Shown: one piece after another, positions 10,701 to 19,155 of the stretch
How positions within the stretch are numbered: position 1 is the first letter of the stretch
Layout of the letters: every line of letters begins with the position of its first letter
Assembly: GCF_021502725.1 (NCBI RefSeq)
Contig: NZ_JAKFFS010000003.1
Coordinates: forward strand, 372,001-436,000
Length of the DNA: 64,000 bases
Direction of reading: 5' to 3'
From: Dyadobacter sp. CY345
GTDB lineage: Bacteria > Bacteroidota > Bacteroidia > Cytophagales > Spirosomataceae
Position numbers and translations under genes: made by a program
The notes under the pieces: model-generated
Databases searched by the model: none
What the model saw: only the letters and a program-made list of their open reading frames with translations
Told to the model about the DNA's origin: nothing

Positions 10701-12044
10701 GAGGTAAAAATCGTTAACCTTGAAACTGGTCAGTTGCTAATCTCTAATAACGTTCCTTACGGTGCTCAGCTTCTTGTAAAAGATGGCGACAAGGTAACGA
10801 AAGGACAGGAGCTTTGTACTTGGGATCCATATCACGCAGTTATCCTTTCTGAATTCACTGGTGTTGTTTCTTTCGACGCTATTGAAGAAGGAATTACTTA
10901 CCGTGAAGAATTTGATGAGCAAACAGGTTTCCAGGAATCAGTTATTATTGAAACACGTGATAAAACCAAAAACCCGGCTATCGTGGTGAAAGGGAAGAGC
11001 ACGTTGTTGAAAGATCAGGGTGAAAAAGGTTATAACCTTCCGGTTGGAGCTCGTTTGGTTGTGAAGGCTGGTGCGAATATCAAAGCTGGTCAGCCTTTGG
11101 CAAAAATCCCACGTGTGGTTGGAAAAACCCGCGATATTACGGGAGGTCTGCCGCGTGTAACGGAATTATTCGAAGCACGTAACCCATCAAACCCCGCAAC
11201 AGTTTCTGAAATTGACGGTGTAGTTGCTTATGGTGGTGTTAAACGTGGTAACCGTGAGATTCATATCGAATCAAGAGATGGTACACAACGCCGCTATATG
11301 GTTGCTCTTTCGAAACACATTCTTGTACAGGATGGTGACTTCGTGAAAGCAGGTGATCCGTTATCGGATGGAGCGATCACACCAGCTGATATCTTGTCTA
11401 TCAAAGGGCCAACAGCAGTTCAGGAATATCTTGTGAATGAAATTCAGGAGGTATATCGTCTGCAAGGTGTGAAGATCAATGACAAGCATATCGAGTGTAT
11501 CGTACGCCAGATGATGCAGAAAGTTGAAATCCTTGATGCAGGTGATACTAACTTCCTGGAAATGCAAGCGGTTGACCGAGTTGTGTTCCGTGAAGAAAAT
11601 GATAAGATTCTTGACATGAAAGTGGTTGAGGAAGCTGGTAGCTCCGAAACACTGAAACCAGGTATGATTATCTCTGTACGCCGTCTGCGTGATGAGAATT
11701 CAAGCTTAAAACGTCGTGACCTTAAATTGGTGACTGCTCGTGATGCACAGGCAGCTGTGGCGAAACCTACTTTGATGGGTATCACACAAGCTTCGTTAGG
11801 TACTGAGAGTTTTGTTTCTGCGGCTTCGTTCCAGGAAACAACCAAAGTATTGTCTGAGGCTGCTGTACGTGGAAAACGTGACGAACTGAAAGGTCTGAAA
11901 GAAAACGTGATCGTTGGTCATTTGATCCCGGCCGGTACAGGTATGCGTAAATACATAGACATCCTTGTTGGTTCGAAAGAAGAATATGATGCCTTAGCTG
12001 AATCCCGCGAAAAACAATCACGTAAAAAACGTGAATTAGTTTAG
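7722..12044 (+). CDS. rpoC: DNA-directed RNA polymerase subunit beta'
   Basis: The 1440-residue beta' subunit is full length for Bacteroidota. The N-terminal zinc site is visible (CHCGKYK ... CDRCGVEV, about residues 67-89). The catalytic Mg-binding motif NADFDGD lies near residue 470, and the second zinc cluster ([14 protein letters not shown]) is near residue 900. The trigger-loop region [16 protein letters not shown] is intact. The gene is cotranscribed with rpoB and ends in a strong terminator. Confidence 0.98.
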   Translation: MSFKKNKKLNSDFSRMTISLASPESILESSFGEVTQPETINYRTYKPEMGGLFCERIFGPVKDWECHCGKYKRIRYKGIICDRCGVEVTEKKVRRERMGHIELVVPVAHIWYFRSLPNKIGYLLGLSTKKLDQIIYYERYAVVQAGVKEEDGVSYLDFLTEDEYLDIVDKLPRENQLLPDTDPNKFIAKMGADALEMLLNRIKLDELSYELRHQAATDTSQQRKAEALKRLKVVEAFRDANTRVENRPEWMVIKMVPVIPPELRPLVPLDGGRFATSDLNDLYRRVIIRNNRLKRLIEIKAPEVILRNEKRMLQEAVDSLFDNSRKVNAVRSEGNRALKSLSDMLKGKQGRFRQNLLGKRVDYSGRSVIVVGPELKLHECGLPKDMAAELFKPFIIRKLIERGIVKTVKSAKKIVDRKDPVIWDILENVLKGHPVLLNRAPTLHRLGIQAFQPKLIEGKAIQLHPLVCTAFNADFDGDQMAVHVPLGQEAVLEASMLMLSSHNILNPANGAPITVPSQDMVLGLYYVTKGRVSTPEYPIIGEGMIFYGPDEVIIAINEGKLSKHANIKCRLRVRNDDGTFEIKLVDTVAGRILFNQAVPAEVGYINELLTKKKLQQIIGLVFKLAGVARTAQFLDEIKELGFQMAFKGGLSMGLNDVMVPDEKVKLIEQAKIDVENVWSNYLMGLITENERYNQVIDIWTRVNSRITETLMKQLETDQGGFNSIYMMMHSGARGSREQIRQLGGMRGLMAKPQKNMAGGAGEIIENPILSNFKEGLDVLEYFISTHGARKGLADTALKTADAGYLTRRLHDVAQDVVVVENDCGSLRGIAISALKDNEDIVEPLSERILGRVSVHDVFDPLSGEIILTSGQEITEEIANYIDETSIESVEIRSVLTCETRNGVCAKCYGRSLASAYMVNIGEAVGVIASQSIGEPGTQLTLRTFHVGGTASNISVDANIKAKFDGTIQFEELRLVDSVNNDGDPITVVMGRSGEVKIVNLETGQLLISNNVPYGAQLLVKDGDKVTKGQELCTWDPYHAVILSEFTGVVSFDAIEEGITYREEFDEQTGFQESVIIETRDKTKNPAIVVKGKSTLLKDQGEKGYNLPVGARLVVKAGANIKAGQPLAKIPRVVGKTRDITGGLPRVTELFEARNPSNPATVSEIDGVVAYGGVKRGNREIHIESRDGTQRRYMVALSKHILVQDGDFVKAGDPLSDGAITPADILSIKGPTAVQEYLVNEIQEVYRLQGVKINDKHIECIVRQMMQKVEILDAGDTNFLEMQAVDRVVFREENDKILDMKVVEEAGSSETLKPGMIISVRRLRDENSSLKRRDLKLVTARDAQAAVAKPTLMGITQASLGTESFVSAASFQETTKVLSEAAVRGKRDELKGLKENVIVGHLIPAGTGMRKYIDILVGSKEEYDALAESREKQSRKKRELV

Positions 12045-12063
12045 TCGGAATTTTAATAGAATA

Positions 12064-12106
12064 AAAGAGTCGGTTCTGTGCAAGCGGAACCGACTCTTTG
12101 TTTTTA
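12064..12106 (+). terminator. Rho-independent terminator after rpoC
   Basis: AAAGAGTCGGTTC (12064-12076) pairs perfectly with GAACCGACTCTTT (12087-12099), followed by GTTTTTA. It closes the ribosomal protein and polymerase cluster. Confidence 0.93.
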
Positions 12107-12197
12107 GATACATATTATTTTAGTAATTTCCACCTTTGAAACCTGTGAAAATCATAAGTAATTATCCAGCACCTGAATAACTACCGAAAACTTGACG

Positions 12198-12527
12198 ATG
12201 GAAGATAACAACAAAGAAACCGAGCAGCAGATCAATGTAGAACTTTCGGAAGATATGGCCGAGGGTGTATATTCTAATCTTGCCATGATCGCTCATTCAA
12301 ACAGCGAATTTATACTGGACTTTATTCGTCTGATGCCGGGAGTACCTCGTGCAAAAGTGAAGGCGCGAATAATCATCACCCCTGAGCATGCCAAGCGTTT
12401 GGTTGCTGCACTGAACGACAATATTGAAAAATACGAGGATCAATATGGTCCGATCCAAAGCAATCACGACGCTGATCCGTCCTTCAACTTTCCAATCAGT
12501 TTCGGAGGACCGGGCGGAGAAGCCTGA
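12198..12527 (+). CDS. DUF3467 family protein
   Basis: This 109-residue protein matches the DUF3467 family, whose function is unknown. It is common next to rpoC in this phylum. Conserved features are EGVYSNLAMIAHSNSEFILDF near residues 25-45, then MPGVPRAKVKARIIITPEHAKRLV. A TTG at 12192 is in frame, but the ATG at 12198 (MEDNNKETE) is the more likely start. It has its own spacing from rpoC behind the terminator and its own downstream hairpin, so it is probably monocistronic. Confidence 0.9.
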   Translation: MEDNNKETEQQINVELSEDMAEGVYSNLAMIAHSNSEFILDFIRLMPGVPRAKVKARIIITPEHAKRLVAALNDNIEKYEDQYGPIQSNHDADPSFNFPISFGGPGGEA

Positions 12528-12548
12528 TAAGTAAATAATTTTTTGTTT

Positions 12549-12590
12549 AAATCCTGCTGCTCGAATACTTTGGCGGCAGGATTTCTTGTT
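12549..12590 (+). terminator. Probable terminator after the DUF3467 gene
   Basis: AAATCCTGCTGC (12549-12560) pairs with GCGGCAGGATTT (12573-12584) with one G-T pair. The following T run is weak (CTTGTTAT). Confidence 0.6.
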
Positions 12591-12702
12591 ATAATGCGGT
12601 TGATTCAGCCATTTCAATTCAATAATTATTTTTTATCCCAACAAAGAAGAAATGGTTTTAGCCTTTTTGCGGATATTGCAGTAGAATTGTAAAACACCTT
12701 TT

Positions 12703-13791
12703 ATGAATACCCGTAACACGCATTTTCTTTTTATTCTATTAATAAGCCTTGCTGTATTTTCTTGTAAGCAAGAGAAGAAAACGGAGAGAAATCCGGAAAC
12801 TGAACAAAAACCAGCAACAGCAGTATTGGCCAGAACAAGATTCACTATCGGCGATTCCATAGCAATCGGATTTTCCCAGCCTGTTTCTCAAATTGAAGTA
12901 AAATGGAATGGTGTGTTGGTTCCTGATACCAAATTAGTTTCTGATTCTGTTTTCGTAAGTGCAGTCTCTGAAAAAACCGGGTGGAAGCAACTGATTGTGA
13001 GTGGTACTACGAAAAGCAAAGAAACATTTGCTGACACTTTATCCGTAGAACTCTTGTCAGACATCACACCCAAAGAGCTTACTTACTCCGTGTTATCTTC
13101 ATACCCACACCAGAAAACAAGTTTTACAGAAGGACTTGAATTTTATAAAGGTGAATTGTATGAAAGTACCGGTGAGAATGGAAAATCCCTTTTACTAAAA
13201 ATCGATTTAAAAACAGGAGCTACGCTGAAATCAGTGCCGCTTACCGATCAGTATTTCGGAGAAGGTTTGACCATTTTTAAAGATAAAATTTATCAGCTCA
13301 CCTGGACGACCGGTGTAGGTTTTAGATATAATATGGATTTTACACTGGATAAAACTTTCACATATTACACCCAGGGCTGGGGGATGACGCATACCGATTC
13401 CAGTATCATCATGGGAGATGGTTCTAACAAACTATATTACTTCGACGCAGAGTTTAAAAAAACAGGCGAGTTGGAAGTTTATGACGACAAAGGTCCGGTT
13501 TTGAAAATAAATGAATTGGAATATGTCGACGGTTATGTTTTCGCTAATATCTGGGAAACTGACAAAATAATTCAGATTGATCTTTCCTCCGGAAAAGTTG
13601 TTGGCAGTATGGACATGAAGAAAATAATTCCGGCCGAAGTTGATCAGACCGGATCCAGTGTTTTAAACGGAATCGCTTTTCAGGCCTTGGAAAATGCTTT
13701 TTATATAACAGGAAAAAACTGGCCGACTTTGTTTAAAATTAAAGTGTCTGGTGCCGCAAAAAAGTCCCAAAAAACAATAGCTTCAAAATAA
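12703..13791 (+). CDS. Glutaminyl-peptide cyclotransferase, lipoprotein
   Basis: The 362-residue product starts with a lipoprotein signal peptide (lipobox LAVFSC, Cys about residue 21), so it is probably membrane anchored in the periplasm or on the surface. From about residue 125 it matches the beta-propeller glutamine cyclotransferase family (YPHQKTSFTEGLEFYKGELYE, GEGLTIFKDKIYQLTW, NELEYVDGYVFANIW). That family converts N-terminal glutamine to pyroglutamate. The segment before it (about 40-115) looks like an added beta-sandwich domain. It converges with the endonuclease V gene and the two coding ends overlap by 9 bases. Confidence 0.88.
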   Translation: MNTRNTHFLFILLISLAVFSCKQEKKTERNPETEQKPATAVLARTRFTIGDSIAIGFSQPVSQIEVKWNGVLVPDTKLVSDSVFVSAVSEKTGWKQLIVSGTTKSKETFADTLSVELLSDITPKELTYSVLSSYPHQKTSFTEGLEFYKGELYESTGENGKSLLLKIDLKTGATLKSVPLTDQYFGEGLTIFKDKIYQLTWTTGVGFRYNMDFTLDKTFTYYTQGWGMTHTDSSIIMGDGSNKLYYFDAEFKKTGELEVYDDKGPVLKINELEYVDGYVFANIWETDKIIQIDLSSGKVVGSMDMKKIIPAEVDQTGSSVLNGIAFQALENAFYITGKNWPTLFKIKVSGAAKKSQKTIASK

Positions 13792-14583
13792 TAATTGTGG
13801 GGTTAATTCATGATAGCCGGCTTCTAATTTTCCTGTTCGAAATAGGTTGACAAAATCATGTGCGCGACGCGTTGGCTCAGGCAACCGATAACTGCCTGAA
13901 CAATGCTGCATGATATCCAGACTGTCCTGCAAATCCATTTTATTGCCTGGGGAAACAAAAACCGGATTTGTCTTAAATTTGGATCGGAAGGCATAACCGA
14001 TTATTTCGTCCTTCGTCATGATGGGAGAAAAATCCCCTTTTTGAAGTCCTGGTTCCTGCCATTTTCCGAACAAAATATTTTTAGCGCAGCCCATCGTTGT
14101 AGCTCCCGTTATTGCCCCGAAGTGAGCGGCAATTCCCATTTTCCTGGGATGGGCGATACCATGGCCGTCAACCATAATTACATCAGGTTTTACCGGCATT
14201 TGATCAAATGCTTGCACCAAAGCTGGGACCTCCCGAAATGCCAAAAATCCGGGAATGTACGGAAAACGTGTTTTGCTCTCTACCATCGAGTATGCAATGG
14301 GCTGTAAATCCGGATAACTTAGTACAACAATTCCTGCAAAAATTACTTCACTAAACCTGTTTAAAGAAATATCAGCGCCGGCAATGGTCTGAATTGGTTT
14401 CGTTAAAGGTTCGATAATTATTCTTTCTCTAAGTTCCGATTGTATTGCTTTGGCTTCTGCCAGATTAAGTTCATCGTAATTTAAATCGTCCTCTTCCATC
14501 ATGCTGTCATTTAGGATGCATGAATTACAAAACTCATTCCACATCTCTATCTGACAAGTTACCAGTTCCCGGCGATTGAACAT
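13783..14583 (-). CDS. nfi: Endonuclease V (deoxyinosine 3' endonuclease)
   Basis: The enzyme nicks DNA 3' to deoxyinosine and so repairs deaminated adenine. Family motifs are clear: IAGADISL (first catalytic Asp), PYIPGFLAFREVPAL, DVIMVDGHGIAHPRKMGIAAHFG, and the late YRLPEPTRRAH. The frame encodes 266 residues, but about the first 27, Cys-rich ones have no counterpart in the usual 220-240-residue enzyme, so the ATG codons at 14502 or 14499 are realistic alternative starts. The 3' end overlaps the convergent cyclotransferase gene. Confidence 0.92.
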   Translation of the reverse strand: MFNRRELVTCQIEMWNEFCNSCILNDSMMEEDDLNYDELNLAEAKAIQSELRERIIIEPLTKPIQTIAGADISLNRFSEVIFAGIVVLSYPDLQPIAYSMVESKTRFPYIPGFLAFREVPALVQAFDQMPVKPDVIMVDGHGIAHPRKMGIAAHFGAITGATTMGCAKNILFGKWQEPGLQKGDFSPIMTKDEIIGYAFRSKFKTNPVFVSPGNKMDLQDSLDIMQHCSGSYRLPEPTRRAHDFVNLFRTGKLEAGYHELTPQLLF

Positions 14584-14662
14584 ATTACGAAATTAACCTG
14601 CGATCGTCTGTCTTATATTAAAATAAATTGCTTCCTTAGCCGACCAATCAATCCTAACCCGA

Positions 14663-16231
14663 ATGAAAATTCTTTCAATAATATTTTTAATATCAATTAC
14701 GCTGATCGGAAACGTAGTTGCTCAGAAGCTAAATCCGGGGCCAGTAGTCACTTATCGGAACCCGGTTATTTCCGGTGATTTTGCAGACCCGTCCGTGATA
14801 CGTGTGGGAGATACCTATTATGCAGTCGGCACTTCGTCAGAATGGGGACCGGCATATCCCATTTATAGTTCCAAAAATCTGGTTGACTGGGAATACGTTG
14901 GCCCTGTCTTTGCTGAATTACCAGAATGGACGATGGGCAGTTTCTGGGCGCCGGAATTGTTTTATCGTAACGGTACTTTCTTCGTCTATTATACCGCCCG
15001 CCGCAAATCAGACAGACAGTCTTTTATCGGCGTCGCAACTACAAAAAATTTAAAACAGGGTTTCAACGATCAGGGTGTCATTATTGAGTGGACGAAAGAA
15101 GCTATCGATGCTTTTATCGTAGAAGATAAAGGGAAATTATTTATTACCTGGAAAGCATACGGGCTGGATAAGGACAGAGGTATAGAAATTCTTGGTGCTG
15201 AGCTATCACCTGATGGTTTGAAAGTTATTGGCAAAGAGTTTAGTTTGATAAAAGCAGATCCTGCCGGATGGGAATCGGGTGGGGCAGAGGGGCAGGCAAT
15301 TTTTAAAAGGGGGAATTTCTGGTATATGCTTTATTCGGGAAACGCTTGCTGTGGTGATAAATGTGACTATCAGGTCGGCTTTGCCAGAGCAGAGAAATTG
15401 CAGGGCCCTTGGACAAAATATTCGGGAAATCCCGTTCTGTTCGGCGACGATACCTGGAAATGTCCCGGGCACGGAACCGTCGTTGTAACGCCGGATAACC
15501 GTTATTTTTATTTACATCATGCTTACAATGGTGTAGATTTTACTTTTTCAGGCAGACAAGGAATTCTTAGCGAGCTTATTTGGGACGAAGCCTCAAAATG
15601 GCCTGCTTTTCGTTACGGAAAAACGCCGCCGGCACAAGCAGAAGCTCCTATCGGAACGAGTGCTGTAATCAATTCCAATCTGCTCATCAATTATGATAAG
15701 GATACGCTGAAGGCTCCGTGGGTTTATGATGTCAGTTTTCCAAAACCAGAATATACAGTGCAGAACGGATCACTTCAGATTGAAAACAATAACCACACAA
15801 ACACGGGAAATTTTCTTGGATTAACGGTCAAAAAGGGCAATTTCACTTTTTCGGCAGAGGTGATTTCTAAAAATGATCTGACTCAGAATATTATCATATA
15901 TGGAGATGCGAATAATGCCGTCGGTTATGGCGTTCGGAAGGATCATGTTGAACTTTGGCAGATTAAAGACGGTGTGGTTGAAGTGATCAATAAACAGGAA
16001 ATTCCTGAAAAATATAAAGACATCAAGCTGAAATTAAAAACACGTTACGGCAGTTTATACGAATTTAGCTGGGATGTGAAAGGACAGAAAATTGATTCTC
16101 TGACCAATTCTGTAAAAATAGAAGCGCCGTGGTTGCCCCGTTGGGACAGAGCGCCTCGTGTGGGAATTAATGTTGCAGGAAACAAGGCGGGCAAAGGTGA
16201 GATCAAAGCCGTTCAAATGAAGTATGATTAA
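14663..16231 (+). CDS. Glycoside hydrolase family 43 protein, secreted
   Basis: This 522-residue protein has a signal peptide (cleavage after about residue 21, VVAQ). A five-bladed beta-propeller GH43 domain spans roughly residues 28-330: the general base Asp42 in DFADPSVIRVGDTYYAVGTS, and the proposed general acid Glu in GGAEGQAIFKRGNFWYMLYS. GH43 enzymes act on arabinan, xylan or related plant polysaccharides; the exact substrate cannot be read here. The C-terminal part (about 345-520) is a beta-sandwich concanavalin-like module. No SusCD pair lies nearby, so it is not in a polysaccharide utilisation locus within this window. Confidence 0.9.
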   Translation: MKILSIIFLISITLIGNVVAQKLNPGPVVTYRNPVISGDFADPSVIRVGDTYYAVGTSSEWGPAYPIYSSKNLVDWEYVGPVFAELPEWTMGSFWAPELFYRNGTFFVYYTARRKSDRQSFIGVATTKNLKQGFNDQGVIIEWTKEAIDAFIVEDKGKLFITWKAYGLDKDRGIEILGAELSPDGLKVIGKEFSLIKADPAGWESGGAEGQAIFKRGNFWYMLYSGNACCGDKCDYQVGFARAEKLQGPWTKYSGNPVLFGDDTWKCPGHGTVVVTPDNRYFYLHHAYNGVDFTFSGRQGILSELIWDEASKWPAFRYGKTPPAQAEAPIGTSAVINSNLLINYDKDTLKAPWVYDVSFPKPEYTVQNGSLQIENNNHTNTGNFLGLTVKKGNFTFSAEVISKNDLTQNIIIYGDANNAVGYGVRKDHVELWQIKDGVVEVINKQEIPEKYKDIKLKLKTRYGSLYEFSWDVKGQKIDSLTNSVKIEAPWLPRWDRAPRVGINVAGNKAGKGEIKAVQMKYD

Positions 16232-16369
16232 GGCTGATGAGTTTTTGCATCTTTCCCAACTCCATTACGCTATAAGTAACTATCCCTGAGGTTAGTCATA
16301 ATTATTCAAGTTGACGCACGAATACCGAAAATTAATTGTTTTACTAACAAGATTGTATTTAATAAATAT

Positions 16370-16400
16370 TTTGGAACAAATGTTCCGGATAGTAATTTTG
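16370..16400 (+). promoter_or_regulatory. tetR promoter with overlapping palindromic operator
   Basis: TAATTTTG (16393-16400) is a perfect -7 box and TTTG (16370-16373) is a -33 element 19 bases upstream. Between them lies the inverted repeat GGAACA-AA-TGTTCC (16373-16386). A dimeric repressor bound there would block the promoter, so autorepression by the TetR protein is the simplest reading. The box ends 4 bases before the ATG, predicting a leaderless or nearly leaderless message. Confidence 0.75.
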
Positions 16401-16404
16401 CATC

Positions 16405-16980
16405 ATGGCACGTAAGAAAGAGTTTGATCCGGAAGAAAGGATGGAAAAGGCGCGTGATCTTTTTTGGCAGAAAGGTTATAACGCAACTTCCATGGAGGAC
16501 CTCGTACAGACTATGGGGCTGAACCGGGGTAGTATATATGACACGTATGGCGATAAACACAGCCTTTATTTGCAATGCCTGGGAAACTATGCGGCTGAAA
16601 AATTAAGAGAGCATAAGGAAGCCGCTTTGGGAACTTCTCCCATGGAAAAGGTGGAAAATATGATCCTAAGCGTCGTAGAAGCTACTGTTAATACAGGGAA
16701 ATGTTGTATGGCAGTGAACTCAACATTTGAGCTGGCTACGGTGGATCAGAGTGTTCATTCCATTATTAATAACAATTGGAAAGATATTGTTGAATTTTTT
16801 GAACAGCTTCTCACGGATGCCAAAGAAGTTGGCGAGATATCAGCAGACAAAGATCCACGATTATTGGCTGAGTTTATAGCGGCCAATTTTACAGGATTAT
16901 GGCAAACATACATATTATCGAAGGACAAAAAGCAGGTCGAGAAATTGGCTCAATTTTTGATAGATATGATTAAAAACTAG
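16405..16980 (+). CDS. TetR/AcrR family transcriptional regulator
   Basis: The 191-residue protein has the TetR helix-turn-helix at residues 10-60 (ARDLFWQKGYNATSMEDLVQ, then MGLNRGSIYDTYGDKHSLYL). The ligand-binding domain contains VNTGKCCMAVNSTFELA, typical of the TetR_C_16-like group. There is no adjacent divergent target gene: GH43 is upstream on the same strand and a small ORF is downstream. The palindrome in its promoter suggests autoregulation. Its other targets and its effector are unknown. Confidence 0.93.
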   Translation: MARKKEFDPEERMEKARDLFWQKGYNATSMEDLVQTMGLNRGSIYDTYGDKHSLYLQCLGNYAAEKLREHKEAALGTSPMEKVENMILSVVEATVNTGKCCMAVNSTFELATVDQSVHSIINNNWKDIVEFFEQLLTDAKEVGEISADKDPRLLAEFIAANFTGLWQTYILSKDKKQVEKLAQFLIDMIKN

Positions 16981-17221
16981 AATTTTCGGAGTTAAAAGTC
17001 TAAAATTACAAGCTTGATAATCGTATAAGTTGTAGAGAATAAATAGTTAATAAATTGTGACCAGCAGATCTTTTGAACGTACAATAATTTAGGGTATTAT
17101 ATGTTATTACAGCATAGTAAGATTCTCCTAAATTGTCGCACAATTTGTCAAACAACAAACTAACATTTTACTGTTGGCCTGCTTTTTGAGTTAACTGTGC
17201 TCTACTTAAAAAAGATTTGAT

Positions 17222-17338
17222 ATGAAAAAGAGGCTGCGCAAAAAAGCTTACCAAAAATGGGTGAAGTGGTGGGTTGAAAATTCCGAAAAGTTCAATAATG
17301 AGATTATTGATTATCATCCAATAATTCTTCTATCCTGA
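17222..17338 (+). CDS. Small basic 38-residue ORF
   Basis: ATG at 17222 opens a 38-codon frame to TGA at 17336-17338. The peptide starts very basic (MKKRLRKKAYQKW), continues with tryptophans (VKWWVE) and ends hydrophobic (PIILLS). No family is recognised. Support for a real unit is a rho-independent terminator 21 bases after the stop. The 505-base gap between tetR and the DUF2958 gene holds nothing else that I can read. No perfect promoter box is visible upstream. Confidence 0.4.
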   Translation: MKKRLRKKAYQKWVKWWVENSEKFNNEIIDYHPIILLS

Positions 17339-17358
17339 AATAGGTCGAGAATAATGAG

Positions 17359-17388
17359 AGGAAGCCGGCATTTGTGGTTTCCTTTTTT
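17359..17388 (+). terminator. Terminator after the small ORF
   Basis: AGGAAGCC (17359-17366) pairs with GGTTTCCT (17376-17383), one G-T pair, and a run of T follows to 17388. Confidence 0.75.
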
Positions 17389-17450
17389 CGTTTGTGGGGA
17401 TGAAAATTAAGATGAAAACGACTAGTGATATTTTTCTCTATTGTTATTAA

Positions 17451-17481
17451 TTGTCAAATATTCCCTAAGCTAGTATATTTG
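17451..17481 (+). promoter_or_regulatory. Promoter of the DUF2958 gene
   Basis: TATATTTG (17474-17481) is a perfect -7 box, with TTG at 17451-17453 as the -33 element. The box ends 4 bases before the ATG at 17486, so the transcript would be leaderless or translation would begin at the second in-frame ATG, 17495. Confidence 0.75.
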
Positions 17482-17485
17482 GAAC

Positions 17486-17890
17486 ATGTCAAAAATGATT
17501 ACAGAAGATCTCAGAGCGATCATGATCCAGAATGCTCTTGAAGTTCAAAACGAACTTGGCAAAGATCATGCTCCGGTAGTAAAATTATATTCACAATATG
17601 GTAAAGCGATCTGGCTTTTATCAGAACTTGATGCGACCAACAACATCGCATTTGGCCTTTGCGATTTGGGCCAGGGGCTAACTGAATTAAGTTACGTTTC
17701 GATCGAACATCTTGAAAGTATCAAACATGCAAGGCTGAAAGTGCCGATGGTGGAAATGGATACGAATTTTGTGCCCCAATATCCCATGAGCGTTTATGCG
17801 GAAGCTGCTAAAATGGTTAAAAGAATAACGGAGGATGAAGAGATTTTGAAACGCGCTGTAAAGGTTATTGCAGAACGGGAATTCAGTTAA
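17486..17890 (+). CDS. DUF2958-like protein
   Basis: The 134-residue protein resembles the DUF2958 family: an aromatic beta-rich core VVKLYSQYGKAIWLLSELD, then FGLCDLGQGLTELSYVSIEHLESI, then PMVEMDTNFVPQYPMSVYAEAA. The family's function is unknown; it is frequent on mobile elements and in Bacteroidota. The start could be 17486 or 17495. It stands alone between its own promoter and its own terminator, just upstream of the IS insertion. Confidence 0.72.
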   Translation: MSKMITEDLRAIMIQNALEVQNELGKDHAPVVKLYSQYGKAIWLLSELDATNNIAFGLCDLGQGLTELSYVSIEHLESIKHARLKVPMVEMDTNFVPQYPMSVYAEAAKMVKRITEDEEILKRAVKVIAEREFS

Positions 17891-17906
17891 ACTTACACCA
17901 CTTTAC

Positions 17907-17943
17907 GGCCGTATCTGAACTCAGGGTTCTTGTGCGGCCTTTT
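17907..17943 (+). terminator. Terminator after the DUF2958 gene
   Basis: GGCCG (17907-17911) pairs with CGGCC (17935-17939), with an inner GAAC/GTTC helix, followed by TTTT. Confidence 0.65.
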
Positions 17944-18086
17944 ACCAGTCATACCAATTTTATTTTGGGATTGGTCTAAACTTACTACTCCTTCACCTGT
18001 CAACTGGATACCTGAATCCAGATATCTTACCGAATAAATTATTCTGACTTCAAGACTGAATTGCGAGTTTTCTCGTAAATTTAAAA

Positions 18087-18093
18087 TGTAGAA
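18087..18093 (+). repeat. Target-site duplication, left copy
   Basis: TGTAGAA directly abuts the left IS terminus and is repeated exactly at 19092-19098 after the right terminus. This 7-bp duplication marks the insertion site. Confidence 0.9.
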
Positions 18094-18132
18094 ACCCGTT
18101 GGGTGAAATAGAATTAAGGAAGAAAGTTAAAC

Positions 18133-18194
18133 ACATATTGGGTTAAGATACTGAAATTCAGTATCTTAAAGTCGCCAAACAAACCCCAATATGT
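18133..18194 (+). other. Nested inverted repeats just upstream of the transposase start
   Basis: The inner palindrome TTAAGATACTGAA (18143-18155) and TTCAGTATCTTAA (18157-18169) have 13-bp arms around one base. The outer arms ACATATTGGG (18133-18142) and CCCAATATGT (18185-18194) are also perfectly complementary, and the last outer-arm base touches the ATG. An RNA entering from outside the IS could fold so that the start region is sequestered. Confidence 0.8.
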
Positions 18195-19076
18195 ATGTCA
18201 AAAATAGCAAAAAATTATTATAAAATCCTGGAAACAATTGAATTACTAAATATCGATTGTAGAGTAAAGAAAGCTGGTCGTAAACCTAAGATGTCTGATA
18301 ACCAAGTTGTTGCTTTAAGTTTGACAGCTGAATTTATGAGCATAGATAGCGAGAATCTCTTATTTCAAATGATACCAGAAGACGGGATTTCCAATATTTT
18401 AGAGAGAAGCCAATTTAACAAACGTCGCCGAAAATTATTTGCCTATACCGAATTGATCAGAACGAAATTAAATCAAAGTTTCATTGAATTTGAGGACTAC
18501 TTTGTAGTTGACTCAATGCCATTGGAAATATGTAAAATGGCTAGACATAAAAGGGCCAAAATCTGTAAAGAATCTTTTGAGACAGCTCCCGAAAAAGGCT
18601 TTTGTGCGTCTCAAAACACATGGTTTTATGGCTATAAGCTCCATGGAATCTGTACGATGTCTGGTGTTTTTCATTCTATTGATATTAGCAAGGCAAATGT
18701 TCATGATATTGCTTATCTAAAAGATGTTAAATCACAACTATCTGATTCTGTTTTACTTGGAGACAAAGGCTACATATCCAATGAACAACAACTAGATCTG
18801 TTTCATAATGTCAATGTCCGACTGGAAACGCCGATGAGAAGCAATCAAAAGAAATATAAAAAACAAGCATATGTTTTTAGAAGAACCAGAAAAAGAATAG
18901 AAACGCTATTCTCTCAACTATGTGATCAATTCATGATTAGGAGAAATTATGCGAAAAGTTTTGATGGATTTAGGACAAGAATCCTTGCAAAAATTACTTC
19001 TCTTACTTTGATTCAATACCTTAACAAATTTGTATTTAAAAGGAATATAAACAACATCAAAATTCAAATCACATAA
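18195..19076 (+). CDS. IS982 family transposase
   Basis: The 293-residue product has a DDE-type catalytic domain. Acidic residues fit FVVDSMPLEICK (first Asp), LLGDKGYIS (second Asp) and KRIETLFSQL (Glu). KICKE and FYGYKLHGIC are typical of IS982 transposases, as are the length and the roughly 1-kb element. It is intact, so the element may be mobile. Start: the ATG at 18195 directly follows the outer inverted-repeat arm; no Shine-Dalgarno sequence is present. Confidence 0.92.
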   Translation: MSKIAKNYYKILETIELLNIDCRVKKAGRKPKMSDNQVVALSLTAEFMSIDSENLLFQMIPEDGISNILERSQFNKRRRKLFAYTELIRTKLNQSFIEFEDYFVVDSMPLEICKMARHKRAKICKESFETAPEKGFCASQNTWFYGYKLHGICTMSGVFHSIDISKANVHDIAYLKDVKSQLSDSVLLGDKGYISNEQQLDLFHNVNVRLETPMRSNQKKYKKQAYVFRRTRKRIETLFSQLCDQFMIRRNYAKSFDGFRTRILAKITSLTLIQYLNKFVFKRNINNIKIQIT

Positions 19077-19091
19077 TTTCACCCAACAGGT

Positions 19092-19098
19092 TGTAGAA
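19092..19098 (+). repeat. Target-site duplication, right copy
   Basis: TGTAGAA, identical to 18087-18093. Confidence 0.9.
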
Positions 19099-19155
19099 AT
19101 AATTCGATGTAATTATTCTATTTACTCACGTTAAGCGTATGCATACACCCTCATC

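Larger units (their letters stand above)
18094..19091 (+). mobile_element. Intact IS982-type insertion sequence (998 bp)
   Basis: The element begins ACCCGTTGGGTGAAAT (18094-18109). It ends with the reverse complement of ACCTGTTGGGTGAAAT (19076-19091), so the terminal inverted repeats match at 15 of 16 positions. It is flanked by the 7-bp duplication TGTAGAA. One transposase gene fills it. A complete element with an intact duplication suggests a fairly recent insertion. It landed between the DUF2958 gene and a T9SS type B gene, 64 bases before the latter's ATG, and may have changed that gene's promoter. Confidence 0.93.
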
